Below the pieces are notes generated by a model. It saw only the letters and a program-made list of their open reading frames with translations, was not told where the DNA came from and ran no database searches. From Petrolisthes cinctipes (lineage: Eukaryota; Arthropoda; Malacostraca; Decapoda; Porcellanidae), in the NCBI GenBank assembly GCA_033782935.1, contig JAWQEG010000506.1, positions 744,001 through 808,000 on the forward strand: a stretch of DNA of 64,000 nt, in the 5' to 3' direction. The first letter of the stretch is position 1, and each line of letters begins with the position of its first letter. Shown here piece by piece: positions 36,605 to 49,500 of the stretch. A program made the translations under genes and the position numbers.

Positions 36605-36607
36605 AAT
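36605..36607. other. Right AAT recombination core of the DIRS insertion
   Basis: Second copy of the 3-bp core next to the 5' end of the element. The satellite continues at 36608 with CGATATTTTAGG. See the left core for the interpretation. Confidence 0.85.
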
Positions 36608-39600
36608 CGATATTTTAGGTGCCCAAAGTTAAAATGTGTATGCATCTTCTGTACCCGTTTATATCTTAAAGTCAGGCTCAAAACACCCAAAAACTCAATA
36701 TGTTTGGGTCCCAGAAGCGATCTGTACATGCCTACTAAGTGCTACAATATTTTCAAGATATAGGCCCAAAACATGCTAAAAATCGATATTTAAGGTACCC
36801 AAAGTCGATATGTGAATGCATATTCTGTACCCGTTTATATCTCAAATTCAGGCTCAAAACACCCGAAAATTCGATATTTTTGGATCCCAGAAGCAATCTG
36901 TACATGCCTACTCCTTGCTAGAATGTTTTCAAAATACAGACCCAAAACATGCTCCAAATCGATATTTTTGGTGCAAAAAGTCGGTATGTTAAAAACACCT
37001 GAAAATCCGATATTTTTGGGTCATAGAAGCGATCTGTACATGCCTACTCCATGTTAGAGTATTTTCAAAATACAGGCCCAAAACATGCTCAAAATCGATA
37101 TTTTGGGTGCCCAAAGTCAAAATGTGAATGCTTCTTCTGAACCCATTTATATCTCAAATTCAGGTTAAAAACACCCGAAAATCCGATATTTTTGGGTCCC
37201 AGAAGCGATCTGTACATGCCTACTGAATGTTAGAGTATTTTCAAAATACAGGACCAAAACATGCTCAAAATCGATATTTTGGGTGCCCAAAGTCGATATC
37301 TGCATGCTTCTTCTGTACCCGTTTATATCTCAAATTTAGGCTCAAAACACCCGAAAATTCGATATTTTTGGGTCCCAGAAGCGTTCTGTACATGTCTACT
37401 CCTTGCTAGAATGTTTTCAAGATTCAGACCCAAAACAAGCTAAAAAATCGAAATTTTAGGTGCCCAAAGTCAAAATGTGTATGCATCTTCTGTACCCGTT
37501 TATATCTTAAATTTAGGCTCAAAACACCCGAAAACTCGATATTTTTGGGTCCCAGAAGCGATCTGTACATGCCTACTAAGTGCTAAAATATTTTCAAAAT
37601 ATAGGCCCAAAACATGCTAAAAATCGATATTTAAGGTGCCCAAAGTCGATATGTGCATGCATATTCTGTACCCGTTTATATCTCAAATTCAGGCTCAAAA
37701 CACCCGAAAATTCGATATTTTTGGGTCCCAGAAGCAATCTGTACATGCCTACTCCTTGCTAGAATGTTTTCAAAATACAGACCCAAAACATGCTCAAAAT
37801 CGATATTTTTGGTGCAAAAAGTAGATATGTGCATGCATCTTCAGTACACGTTTACATCTCAAATTCAGGTTAAAAACACCCGAAAATCCGATATTTTTGG
37901 GTCCCAGAAGCGATCTGTATATGCCTACTCCTTGCTACAATATTTTCAAGATATAGGCCCAAAACATGCTAAAAATCGATATTTAAGGTGCCCAAAGTCG
38001 ATATGTGCATGCTTCTTCTGTACCCGTTTATATCCCAAATTCAGGCTCAAAACACCCGAAAATTCGATATTTTTGGGTCACAGAAGCGTTCTGTACATGC
38101 CTACTCCTTGCTAGAATGTTTTCTAGATTCAGACTCAAAACAAGCTAAAAATCGATATTTTAGGGGCCCAATGTCAATATGTGTATGCATCTTCTGTACA
38201 CGTTTATATCTCATATTCATGCTCAAAACACCCGAAAATTCGATATTTTTGGGTCCCAAAAGCGATATGTACATGCCTAGTCCGTGTTAAAGTATTTTCA
38301 AAATACAGGCTCAAAACATACTGAAAATCGATGTTTTAGGTGCCCAATGTCAATATGTGTATGCATCTTCGGTACCCGTTTATATTTTAAATTCAGGCTC
38401 AAAACACCCTAAAATTCGATATTTTTGTGTCCCAGAAACGATCTGTACATGCCTACTAAGTGCTAGAATATGTTCAAAATATAGGCCCAAAACATGCTAG
38501 AAATCGATATTTTAGGCGCCCAAAGTCGATATGTGCATGCTTCTTCTGTACCCGTTTATATCTCAAATTCAGGCTCAAAACACCCGGAAATTCGATATTT
38601 TTGGGTCACAGAAGCGTTCTGTCCATGCCTACTCCTTGCTAGAATGTTTTCAAGATTCAGACCCAAAACAAGCTAAAAATCGATATTTTAGGTGCCCAAA
38701 GTCAAAATGTGTATGCATTTTATGTACACGTTTATATCTCATATTCATGCTCAAAACGCCCGAAAATTCGATATTTTTGGGTCCCAAAAGCGATATGAAC
38801 ATGCATACTCCGTGTTAAAGTATTTTGAAAATACAGGCTCAAAACATGCTGAAAATCGATATTTTAGGTGCCCAATGTCAATATGTGTATGCATTTCCTG
38901 TACCAGTTTATATCCAAAATTCAGGCTCAAAACACCCGAAAATTCAATATTTTGGGGTCCCAGAAGCTATCTGTACATGCCTACTCAGTGCTAGATTATT
39001 TTTTTTAAATGTAAGCCTAAAATATGTTAAAAATCGATATTTTAGGTGCCCAAAGTCGATATGTGCATGAATCTTCAGTAACCGTTTATTTTTCAAATTC
39101 AGACTCTAAAAACACCTGAAAATTCGATATTTTGGGGTCCCATAAGCGATCTGTACATGCCTACTCCGTGTTAGAGTATTTTTAAAATACAGGCTCAAAA
39201 CATGTTGAAAATCGAAATTTTAGGTGCCCAAAGTCAAAATGTGTATGCATCTTCTGTACCCGTTTATATCTTAAATTCAGGCTCAAAACACCCGAAAATT
39301 CGATATTTTTGGGTCCCAGAAGCGATCTGTACATGCCTACTAAGTGCTAGAATATTTTCAAAATATAGGCCCAAAACATGCTAAAAATCGATATTTTAGG
39401 CGCCCAAAGTCGATATGTGCATGCATATTCTGTACCCGTTTATATCTCAAATTCAGGCACAAAACACCCGAAAATTCGATATTTTTGGGTCCCAGAAGCG
39501 ATCTGTACATGCCTACTCCTTGCTAGAATGTTTTCAAGATACAGAACCAAACATGCTGAAAATCGATATTTTAGGTGCCCAAAGTTAAAATGTGTATGCA

Positions 39601-42600
39601 TCTTCTGTACCCGTTTATATCTTAAAGTCAGGCTCAAAACACCCAAAAACTCAATATGTTTGGGTCCCAGAAGCGATCTGTACATGCCTACTAAGTGCTC
39701 CAATATTTTCAAGATATAGGCCCAAAACATGCTAAAAATCGATATTTAAGGTACCCAAAGTCGATATGTGAATGCATATTCTGTACCCGTTTATATCTCA
39801 AATTCAGGCTCAAAACACCCGAAAATTCGATATTTTTGGATCCCAGAAGCAATCTGTACATGCCTACTCCTTGCTAGAATGTTTTCAAAATACAGACCCA
39901 AAACATGCTCAAAATCGATATTTTTGGTGCAAAAAGTCGATATGTGCATGCATCTTCAGAACACGTTTACATCTCAAATTCAGGTTAAAAACACCCGAAA
40001 ATCCGATATTTTGGGGTTCCAGAATCGATATGTACATGCCTACTCCGTGTTAAAGTATTTTCAAAATACAGGCTCAAAACATGCTGAAAATCGATATTTT
40101 AGGTGCCCAATGTCAATATGTGTTTGCATCTTCTGTACCCGTTTATATCCCAAATTCAGGCTCAAAACACCCGAAAATTCAATATTTTGGGGTCACAGAA
40201 GCATTCTGTACATGCCTACTCCTTGCTAGAATGTTTTCTAGATTCAGACCCAAAACAAGCTAAAAATCGATATTTTAGGGGCCCAATGTCAATATGTGAA
40301 TGCATTTTCTGTACACGTTTATATCTCATATTCATGCTCAAAACACCCGAAAATTCGATATTTTTGGGTCCCAAAAGCGATATGTACATGCCTACTCCGT
40401 ATTAAAGTATTTTCAAAATACAGGCTCAAAACATGCTGAATATCGATGTTTTAGGTGCCCAATGTCAATATGTGTATGCATCTTCGGTACCCGTTTATAT
40501 CTTAAATTCAGGCTCAAAACACCCGAAAATTCGATATTTTTGTGTCCCAGAAACGATCTGTACATGCCTACTAAGTGCTAGAATATTTTAAAAATATAGG
40601 CCCAAAACATGCTAAAAATCGATATTTTAGGCGCCCAAAGTCGATATGTGCATGCATATTCTGTACCTGTTTATATCTCAAATTCAGGCACAAAACACCC
40701 GAAAATTCGATATTTTTGGGTCCCAGAAGCGATCTGTATATACCTACTCCTTGCTACATAATTTTCAAGATATAGGCCCAAAACATGCTAAAAATCGATA
40801 TTTAAGGTGCCCAAAGTCGATATGTGCATGCATATTCTGTACCCGTTTATATCTCAAATTCAGGCACAAAACACCCGAAAATTCGATATTTTTGGGTCCC
40901 AGAAGCGATCTGTACATGCCTACTCCTTGCTAGAATGTTTTCAAGATACAGAATCAAACATGCTGAAAATCGATATTTTAGGTGCCCAAAGTTAAAATGT
41001 GTATGCATCTTCTGTACCCGTTTATATCTTAAATTCAGGCTCAAAACACCCGAAAATTCAATATTTTGGGGTCCCAGAAGCTATCTGTATATGCCTACTC
41101 AGTGCTAGATTATTTTTTTTAAATATAGGCCTAAAATATGTTAAAAATCGATATTTTAGGTGCCCAAAGTCGATATGTGCATGAATCTTCAGTAACCGTT
41201 TATATTTCAAATTCAGACTCAAAACACCCGAAAATTCGATATTTTGGGGTCCCATAAGCGATCTGTACATGCCTACTCCGTGTTAGAGTATTTTTAAAAT
41301 ACAGGCTCAAAACATGTTGAAATTCGAAATTTTAGGTGCCCAAAGTCAAAATGTGTATGCATCTTCTGTACCCGTTTATATCTTATATTCAAACTCAAAA
41401 CACCCGAAAATTCAATATTTTGGGGTCCCAGAAGCGATCTGTACATGCCTACTAAGTGCTAGAATATTTTCAAAATATAGGCCCAAAACATGCTAAAAAT
41501 CGATATTTTAGGCGCCCAAAGTCGATATGTGCATGCATATTCTGTACCCGTTTATATCTCAAATTCAGGCACAAAACACCCGAAAATTCGATATTTTTGG
41601 GTCCCAGAAGCGATCTGTACATGCCTACTCCTTGCTAGAATGTTTTCAAGATACACAACCAAACATGCTGAAAATCGATATTTTAGGTGCGCAAAGTTAA
41701 AATGTGTATGCATCTTCTCTACCCGTTTATATCTTAAATTCAGGCTCAAAACACCCGAAAACTCAATATTTTTGGGTCCCAGAAGCGATCTGTACATGCC
41801 TACTAAGTGCTACAATATTTTCAAGATATAGCCCCAAAACATGCTAAAAATCGATATTTAAGGTGCCCAAAGTCGATATGTGCATGCATATTCTGTACCC
41901 GTTTATATCTCAAATTCAGGCTCAAAACACCCGAAAATTCGATATTTTTGGATCCCAGAAGCAATCTGTACATGCCTACTCCTTGCTAGAATGTTTTCAA
42001 AATACAGACCCAAAACATGCTCAAAATCGATATTTTTGGTGCAAAAAGTCGATATGTTAAAAACACCTGAAAATCCGATATTTTTGGGTCACAGAAGCGA
42101 TCTGTACATGCCTACTCCATGTTAGAGTATTTTCAAAATACAGGCCCAAAACATGCTCAAAATCGATATTTTGGGTGCCCAAAGTCAAAATGTGAATGCT
42201 TCTTCTGTACCCATTTATATCTCAAATTCAGGTTAAAAACACCCGAAAATACGATATTTTTGTGTCCCAGAAGCGATCTGTACATGCCTACTGAATGTTA
42301 GAGTATTTTCAAAATACAGGACCAAAACATGCTCAAAATCGATATTTTGGGTGCCCAAAGTCGATATGTGCATGCTTCTTCTGTACCCGTTTATATCTCA
42401 AATTTAGGCTCAAAACACCCGAAAATTCGATATTTTTGGGTCCCAGAAGCGTTCTGTACATGTCTACTCCTTGCTAGAATGTTTTCAAGATTCAGACCCA
42501 AAACAAGCTAAAAAATCGAAATTTTAGGTGCCCAAAGTCAAAATGTGTATGCATCTTCTGTACCCGTTTATATCTTAAATTTAGGCTCAAAACACCCGAA

Positions 42601-43339
42601 AACTCGATATTTTTGGGTCCCAGAAGCGATCTGTACATGCCTACTAAGTGCTAAAATATTTTCAAAATATAGGCCAAAAACATGCTAAAAATCGATATAT
42701 TAGGCGCCCAAAGTCGATATGTGCATGCATATTCTGTACCCGTTTATATCTCAAATTCTGGCACAAAACACCCGAAAATTCGATATTTTTGGGTCCCAGA
42801 AGCGATGTGTATATGCCTACTCCTTGCTACAATATTTTCAAGATATAGGCCCAAAACATGATAAAAATCGATATTTAAGGTGCCCAAAGTCGATATGTGC
42901 ATGCATATTCTGTACCCGTTTATATCTCAAATTCAGGCTCAAAACACCCGAAAATTCGATATTTTTGGGTCCCATAAGCAATCTGTACATGCCTACTCCT
43001 TGCTAGAATGTTTTCAAAATACAGACCCAAAACATGCTCAAAATCGATATTTTTGGTGCAAAAAGTAGATATGTGCATGCATCTTCAGTACATGTTTACA
43101 TCTCAAATTCAGGTTAAAAACACCCGAAAATCCGATATTTTTGGGTCCCAGAAGCAATCTGTATATGCCTACTCCTTGCTACAATATTTTCAAGATATAG
43201 GCCCAAAACATGCTAAAAATCGATATTTAAGGTGCCCAAAGTCGATATGTGCATGCTTCTTCTGTACCCGTTTATATCTCAAATTCAGGCTCAAAACACC
43301 CTAAAATTCGATATTTTTGGGTCACAGAAGCGTTATGTA
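36605..43339 (+). repeat. 176-bp satellite array, middle block
   Basis: The same satellite, in the same orientation and phase, continues directly after the DIRS element: the monomer cut at 29145 resumes at 36608 with CGATATTTTAGGTGCCC. It ends at 43339, where a short MITE interrupts another monomer. Variant order from 41490 to 43338 repeats that at 24421-26270 with a constant offset of 17069 bp. The stretch just after the DIRS matches the region from about 18270 onward at an offset of 18340 bp. Nothing else is seen in this block. Confidence 0.96.
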
Positions 43340-43371
43340 CAGTTGCCTTAAGGTTCTTCTTTACCCCCTGT
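43340..43371 (+). repeat. Left terminal inverted repeat of the MITE
   Basis: Begins CAGTTGCCTTAAGG and ends CCCCCTGT; matches the right end in reverse complement at 31 of 32 positions. Confidence 0.93.
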
Positions 43372-43513
43372 AGTGGCTGTTTGGTACATGTGGCAACGCT
43401 GGAAACGTTCGGATCACATCTGATACACTACAGGATGATTCAGTAGGGAGATTGTCTCATTCATATATGCAATTCGAATATTGTTATGCTGCCACATCTA
43501 CGCCAGACACAAA

Positions 43514-43545
43514 ACAGGGGGTAAAGAAGAACCTTTAGGCAACTG
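43514..43545 (-). repeat. Right terminal inverted repeat of the MITE
   Basis: Reads ACAGGGGGTAAAG...CTTTAGGCAACTG; the single difference from the left end is A in place of T in its inner AAG/TAG word. Confidence 0.93.
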
Positions 43546-46500
43546 TACATGCCTACTCCTTGCTAGAATGTTTTCAAGATTCAGACCCAAAACAAGCTAA
43601 AAATCGATATTTTAGGTGCCCAAAGTCAAAATGTGTATGCATTTGATGTACACGTTTATATCTCATATTCATGCCCAAAACGCCCGAAAATTCGATATTT
43701 TGGGGTCCCAAAAGCGATATGAACATGCATACTCCGTGTTAAAGTATTTTGAAAATACAGGCTCAAAACATGCTGAAAATCGATATTTTAGGTGCCCAAT
43801 GTCAATATGTGTATGCATTTTCTGTACCAGTTTATATCCAAAATTCAGGCTCAAAACACCCGAAAATTCAATATTTTGGGGTCCCAGAAGCTATCTGTAC
43901 ATGCCTACTCAGTGCTAGATTATTTTTTTTAAATATAGGCCTAAAATATGTTAAAAATCGATATTTTAGGTGCCCAAAGTCGATATGTGCATGAATCTTC
44001 AGTAACCGTTTATTTTTCAAATTCAGACTCAAAACACCTGAAAATTCGATATTTTGGGGTCCCATAAGCGATCTGTACATGCCTACTCCGTGTTAGAGTA
44101 TTTTTAAAATACAGGCTCAAAACATGTTGAAAATCGAAATTTTAGGTGCCCAAAGTCAAAATGTGTATGCATCTTCTGTACCCGTTTATATCTTAAATTC
44201 AGGCTCAAAACACCCGAAAATTCGATATTTTTGGGTCCCAGAAGCGATCTGTACATGCCTACTAAGTGCTAGAATATTTTCAAAATATAGGCCCAAAACA
44301 TGCTAAAAATCGATATTTTAGGCGCCCAAAGTCGATATGTGCATGCATATTCTGTACCCGTTTATATCTCAAATTCAGGCACAAAACACCCGAAAATTCG
44401 ATATTTTTGGGTCCCAGAAGCGATCTGTACATGCCTACTCCTTGCTAGAATGTTTTCAAGATACAGAACGAAACATGCTGAAAATCGATATTTTAGGTGC
44501 CCAAAGTTAAAATGTGTATGCATCTTCTGTACCCGTTTATATCTTAAAGTCAGGCTCAAAACACCCGAAAACTCAATATGTGTGGGTCCCAGAAGCGATC
44601 TGTACATGCCTACTAAGTGCTACAATATTTTCAAGATATAGGCCCAAAACATTCTAAAAATCGATATTTAAGGTGCCCAAAGTCGATATGTGAATGCATA
44701 TTCTGTACCCGTTTATATCTCAAATTCAGGCTCAAAACACCCGAAAATTCGATATTTTTGGATCCCAGAAGCAATCTGTACATGCCTACTCCTTGCTAGA
44801 ATGTTTTCAAAATACAGACCCAAAACATGCTCAAAATCGATATTTTTGGTGCAAAAAGTCGATATGTGCATGCATCTTCAGTACACGTTTACATCTCAAA
44901 TTCAGTTTAAAAACACCCGAAAATCCGATATTTTTGGGTTCCAGAATCGATATGTAAATGCCTACTCCGTGTTAAAGTATTTTCAAAATACAGGCTCAAA
45001 ACATGCTGAAAATCGATATTTTAGGTGCCCATTGTCAATATGTGTATGCATCTTCTGTACCCGTTTATATCCCAAATTCAGGTTCAAAACACCGAAAATT
45101 CAATATTATGGGGTCACAGAAGCATTCTGTACATGCCTACTCTTTGCTAGAATGTTTTCTAGATTCAGACCCAAAACAAGCTAAAAATCGATATTTTAAG
45201 GGCCCAATGTCAATATGTGTATGCATCTTCTGTACACGTTTATATCTCATATTCATGCTCAAAACACATGAAAATTCGATATTTTTGGGTCCCAAAAGCG
45301 ATATGTACATGCCTACTCCGTGTTAAAGTATTTTCAAAATACAGGCTCAAAACATGCTAAAAATCGATGTTTTAGGTGCCCAATGTCAATATGTGTATGC
45401 ATCTTCGGTACCCGTTTATATCTTAAATTCAGGCTCAAAACACCCGAAAATTCAATATTTTTGTGTCCCAGAAACGATCTGTACATGCCTACTAAGTGCT
45501 AGAATATTTTAAAAATATAGGCCCAAAACATTCTAAAAATCGATATTTAAGGTGCCCAAAGTCGATATGTGCATGCATATTCTGTACCCGTTTATATCTC
45601 AAATTCAGGCACAAAACACCCGAAAATTCGATATTTTTGGGTCCCAGAAGCGATCTGTACATGCCTACTCCTTGCTAGAATGTTTTCAAGATACAGAACC
45701 AAACATGCTGAAAATCGATATTTTAGGTGCCCAAAGTTAAAATGTGTATGCATCTTCTGTACCCGTTTATATCTTAAATTCAGGCTCAAAACACCCGAAA
45801 ACTCAATATGTTTGGGTCCCAGAAGCGATCTGTACATGCCTACTAAGTGCTACAATATTTTCAAGATATAGGCCCAAAACATGCTAAAATTCGATATTTA
45901 AGGTGCCCAAAGTCGATATGTGAATGCATATTCTGTACGCGTTTATATCTCAAATTCAGGCTCAAAACACCCGAAAATTCGATATTTTTGGATTCCAGAA
46001 GCAATCTGTACATGCCTACTCCTTGCTAGAATGTTTTCAAAATACAGACCCAAAACATGCTCAAAATCGATATTTTTGGTGCAAAAAGTCGATATGTGCA
46101 TGCATCTTCAGTACACGTTTACATCTCAAATTCAGGTTAAAAACACCCGAAAATCCAATATTTTTGGGTTCCAGAAGCAATATGTACATGCCTACTCCGT
46201 GTTAAAGTATTTTCAAAATACAGGTTAAAAACATGCTCAAAATCGATATTTTAGGTGCCCAATGTCAATATGTGTATGCATCTTCTGTACCCGTTTATAT
46301 CCCAAATTCAGGCTCAAAACACCCAAAAATTCAATATTTTGGGGTCACAGAAGCATTCTGTACATGCCTCCTCCTTGCTAGAATGTTTTCTAGATTCAGA
46401 CCCAAAACAAACTAAAAATCGATATTTTAGGGGCCCAATGTCAATATGTGTATGCATCTACTGTACACGTTTATATCTCATATTCATGCTCAAAACACCC

Positions 46501-49500
46501 GAAAATTCGATATTTTTGGGTCCCAAAAGCGATATGTACATGCCTACTCCGTGTTAAAGTATTTTCAAAATACAGGCTCAAAACATGCTGAAAATCGATG
46601 TTTTAGGTGCCCAATGTCAATATGTGTATGCATCTTCTGTACCCGTTTATATCTTAAATTCAGGCTCAAAACACCCGAAAATTCGATATTTTTGTGTCCC
46701 AGAAGCGATGTGTATATGCCTACACCTTGCTACAATATTTTCAAGATATAGGCCCAAAACATGCTAAAAATCGATATTTAAGGTGCCCAAAGTCGATATG
46801 TGAATGCATATTCTGTACCCGTTTATATCTCAAATTCAGGCTCAAAACACCCGAAAATTCGATATTTTTGGATCCCAGAAGCAATCTGTACATGCCTACT
46901 CCTTGCAAGAATGTTTTCAAAATACAGACCCAAAACATGCTCAAAATCGATATTTTTGGTGCAAAAAGTCGACATGTGCATGCATCTTCAGTACACGTTT
47001 ACATCTCAAATTCAGGTTAAAAACACCCGAAAATCCGATATTTTTGGGTTCCAGAATCGATATGTAAATGCCTACTCCGTGTTAAAGTATTTTCAAAATA
47101 CAGGCTCAAAACATGCTGAAAATCGATATTTTAGGTGCCCATTGTCAATATGTGTATGCATCTTCTGTACCCGTTTATATCCCAAATTCAGGCTCAAAAC
47201 ACCGAAAATTCAATATTATGGGGTCACAGAAGCATTCTGTACATGCCTACTCCTTGCTAGAATGTTTTCTAGATTCAGACCCAAAACAAGCTAAAAATCG
47301 ATATTTTAAGGACCCAATGTCAATATGTGTATGCATCTTCTGTACACGTTTATATCTCATATTCATGCTCAAAACACATAAAAATTCGATATTTTTGGGT
47401 CCCAAAAGCGATATGTACATGCCTACTCCGTTTTAAAGTATTTTCAAAATACAGGCTCAAAACATGCTGAAAATCGATGTTTTAGGTGCCCAATGTCAAT
47501 ATGTGTTTGCATCTTCGGTACCCGTTTATATCGTAAATTCAGGCTCAAAACACCCTAAAATTCGATATTTTTGTGTCCCAGAAACGATCTGTACATGCCT
47601 ACTAAGTGCTAGAATATTTTAAAAATATAGGCCCAAAACATGCTAAAAATCGATATTTTAGGCGCCAAAAGTCGATATGTGCATGCATATTCTGTACCCG
47701 TTTATATCTCAAATTCAGGCACAAAACACCCGAAAAATCGATATTTTTGGGTCCCAGAAGCGATCTGTATATGCCTACTCCTTGCTAGAATGTTTTCAAG
47801 ATACAGAACCAAACATGCTGAAAATCGATATTTTAGGTGAACAAAGTTAAAATGTGTATGCATCTTCTGTACCCGTTTATATCTTAAATTCAGGCTCAAA
47901 ACACCCGAAAACTCAATATGTTTGGGTCCCAGAAGCGATCTGTACATGCCTACACCTTGCTACAATATTTTCAAGATATAGGCCCAAAACATGCTAAAAA
48001 TCGATATTTTAGGTGCCCAATGTCAATATGTGTATGCATCTTCTGTACCCGTTTATATCCCAAATTCAGGCTCAAAACACCCAAAAATTCAATATTTTGG
48101 GGTCACAGAAGCATTCTGTACATGCCTACTCCTTGCTAGAATGTTTTCTAGATTCAGACCCAAAACAAACTAAAAATCGATATTTTAGGGGCCCAATGTC
48201 AATATGTGTATGCATCTTCAGTACACGTTTACATCTCAAATTCAGGTTAAAAACACCCGAAAATCCGATATTTTTGGGTCCCAGAAGCGATCTGTACATG
48301 CCTACTCCATGTTAGAGTATTTTCAAAATACAGGACAAAAACATGCTCAAAATCGATATTTTGGGTGCCCAAAGTCGATATGTGCATGCTTCTTCTGTAC
48401 CCGTTTATATCTTAAATTCAGGCTCAAAACACCCGAAAATTCGATATTTTTGGGTCACAGAAGCGTTCTGTACATGCCTACTCCTTGCTAGAATGTTTTC
48501 AAGATTCAGACCCAAAACAAGCTAAAAGTCGATATTTTAGGTGCCCAAAGTCAAAATGTGTATGCATTTTATGCACACGTTTATATCTCATATTCATGCT
48601 CAAAACGCCCGAAAATTCGTTATTTTGGGGTCCCAAAAGCGATATGAACATGCATACTCCGTGTTAAAGTATTTTGAAAATACAGGCTCAAAACATGCTG
48701 AAAATCGATATTTTAGGTGCCCAATGTCAATATGTGTATGCATCTTCTGTACCCGTTTATATCCAAAATTCAGGCTCAAAACACCCGAAAATTCAATATT
48801 TTGGGGTACCAGAAGCTATCTGTACATGCCTACTCAGTGCTAGATTATTTTTTTTAAATATAGGCCTAAAATATGTAAAAAATCGATATTTTAGGTGCCC
48901 AAAGTCGATATGTGCATGAATCTTCAGTAACCGTTTATATTTCAAATTCAGACTCAAAACACCCGAAAATTCGATATTTTGGGGTCCCATAAGCGATCTG
49001 TACATGCCTACTCCGTGTTAGAGTATTTTTAAAATACAGGCTCAAAACATGTTGAAAATCGAAATTTTAGGTGCCCAAAGTCAAAATGTGTATGCATCTT
49101 CTGTACCCGTTTATATTTTAAATTCAGGCTCAAAACACCCTAAAATTCGATATTTTTGGGTCCCAGAAGCGATCTGTACATGCCTACTAAGTGCTAGAAT
49201 ATTTTCAAAATACAGGCCCAAAACATGCTAAAAATCGAAATTTTAGTCGCCCAAAGTCGATATGTGCATGCATATTCTGTACCCGTTTATATCTCAAATT
49301 CAGACACAAAACACCCGAAAATTCGATATTTTTGGGTCCCAGAAGCGATCTGTACATGCCTACTCCTTGCTAGAATGTTTTCAAGATACAGAACCAAACA
49401 TGCTGAAAATCGATATTTTAGGTGCCCAAAGTTAAAATGTGTATGCATCTTCTGTACCCGTTTATATCTTAAATACAGGCTCAAAACACCCGAAAACTCA

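Larger units (their letters stand above)
43340..43545. mobile_element. 206-bp MITE with CAGT...ACTG ends (Tc1/mariner-type)
   Basis: Non-coding insertion inside a satellite monomer. Inverted ends of 32 bp, 43340-43371 and 43514-43545, differ at one position; a second symmetric match (ATGTGGCA at 43388-43395, TGCCACAT at 43490-43497) lies 48 bp from each end, so the inverted homology extends to about 56 bp in degraded form. It is flanked by TA on both sides (43338-43339 and 43546-43547), the target duplication of the Tc1/mariner superfamily, and its CAGT terminus fits that group. Array offset to the paralogue near 26.2-26.4 kb rises from 17069 to 17277, a gain of exactly 208 bp (element plus TA). 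There is no transposase gene, so it would depend on one encoded elsewhere. Confidence 0.9.

Noticed and set aside
29143..36607. AAT as a 3-bp staggered-cut target duplication
   Set aside because: The AAT also occurs once at the join in the internal complementary region, which fits a recombination core carried by the circle better.
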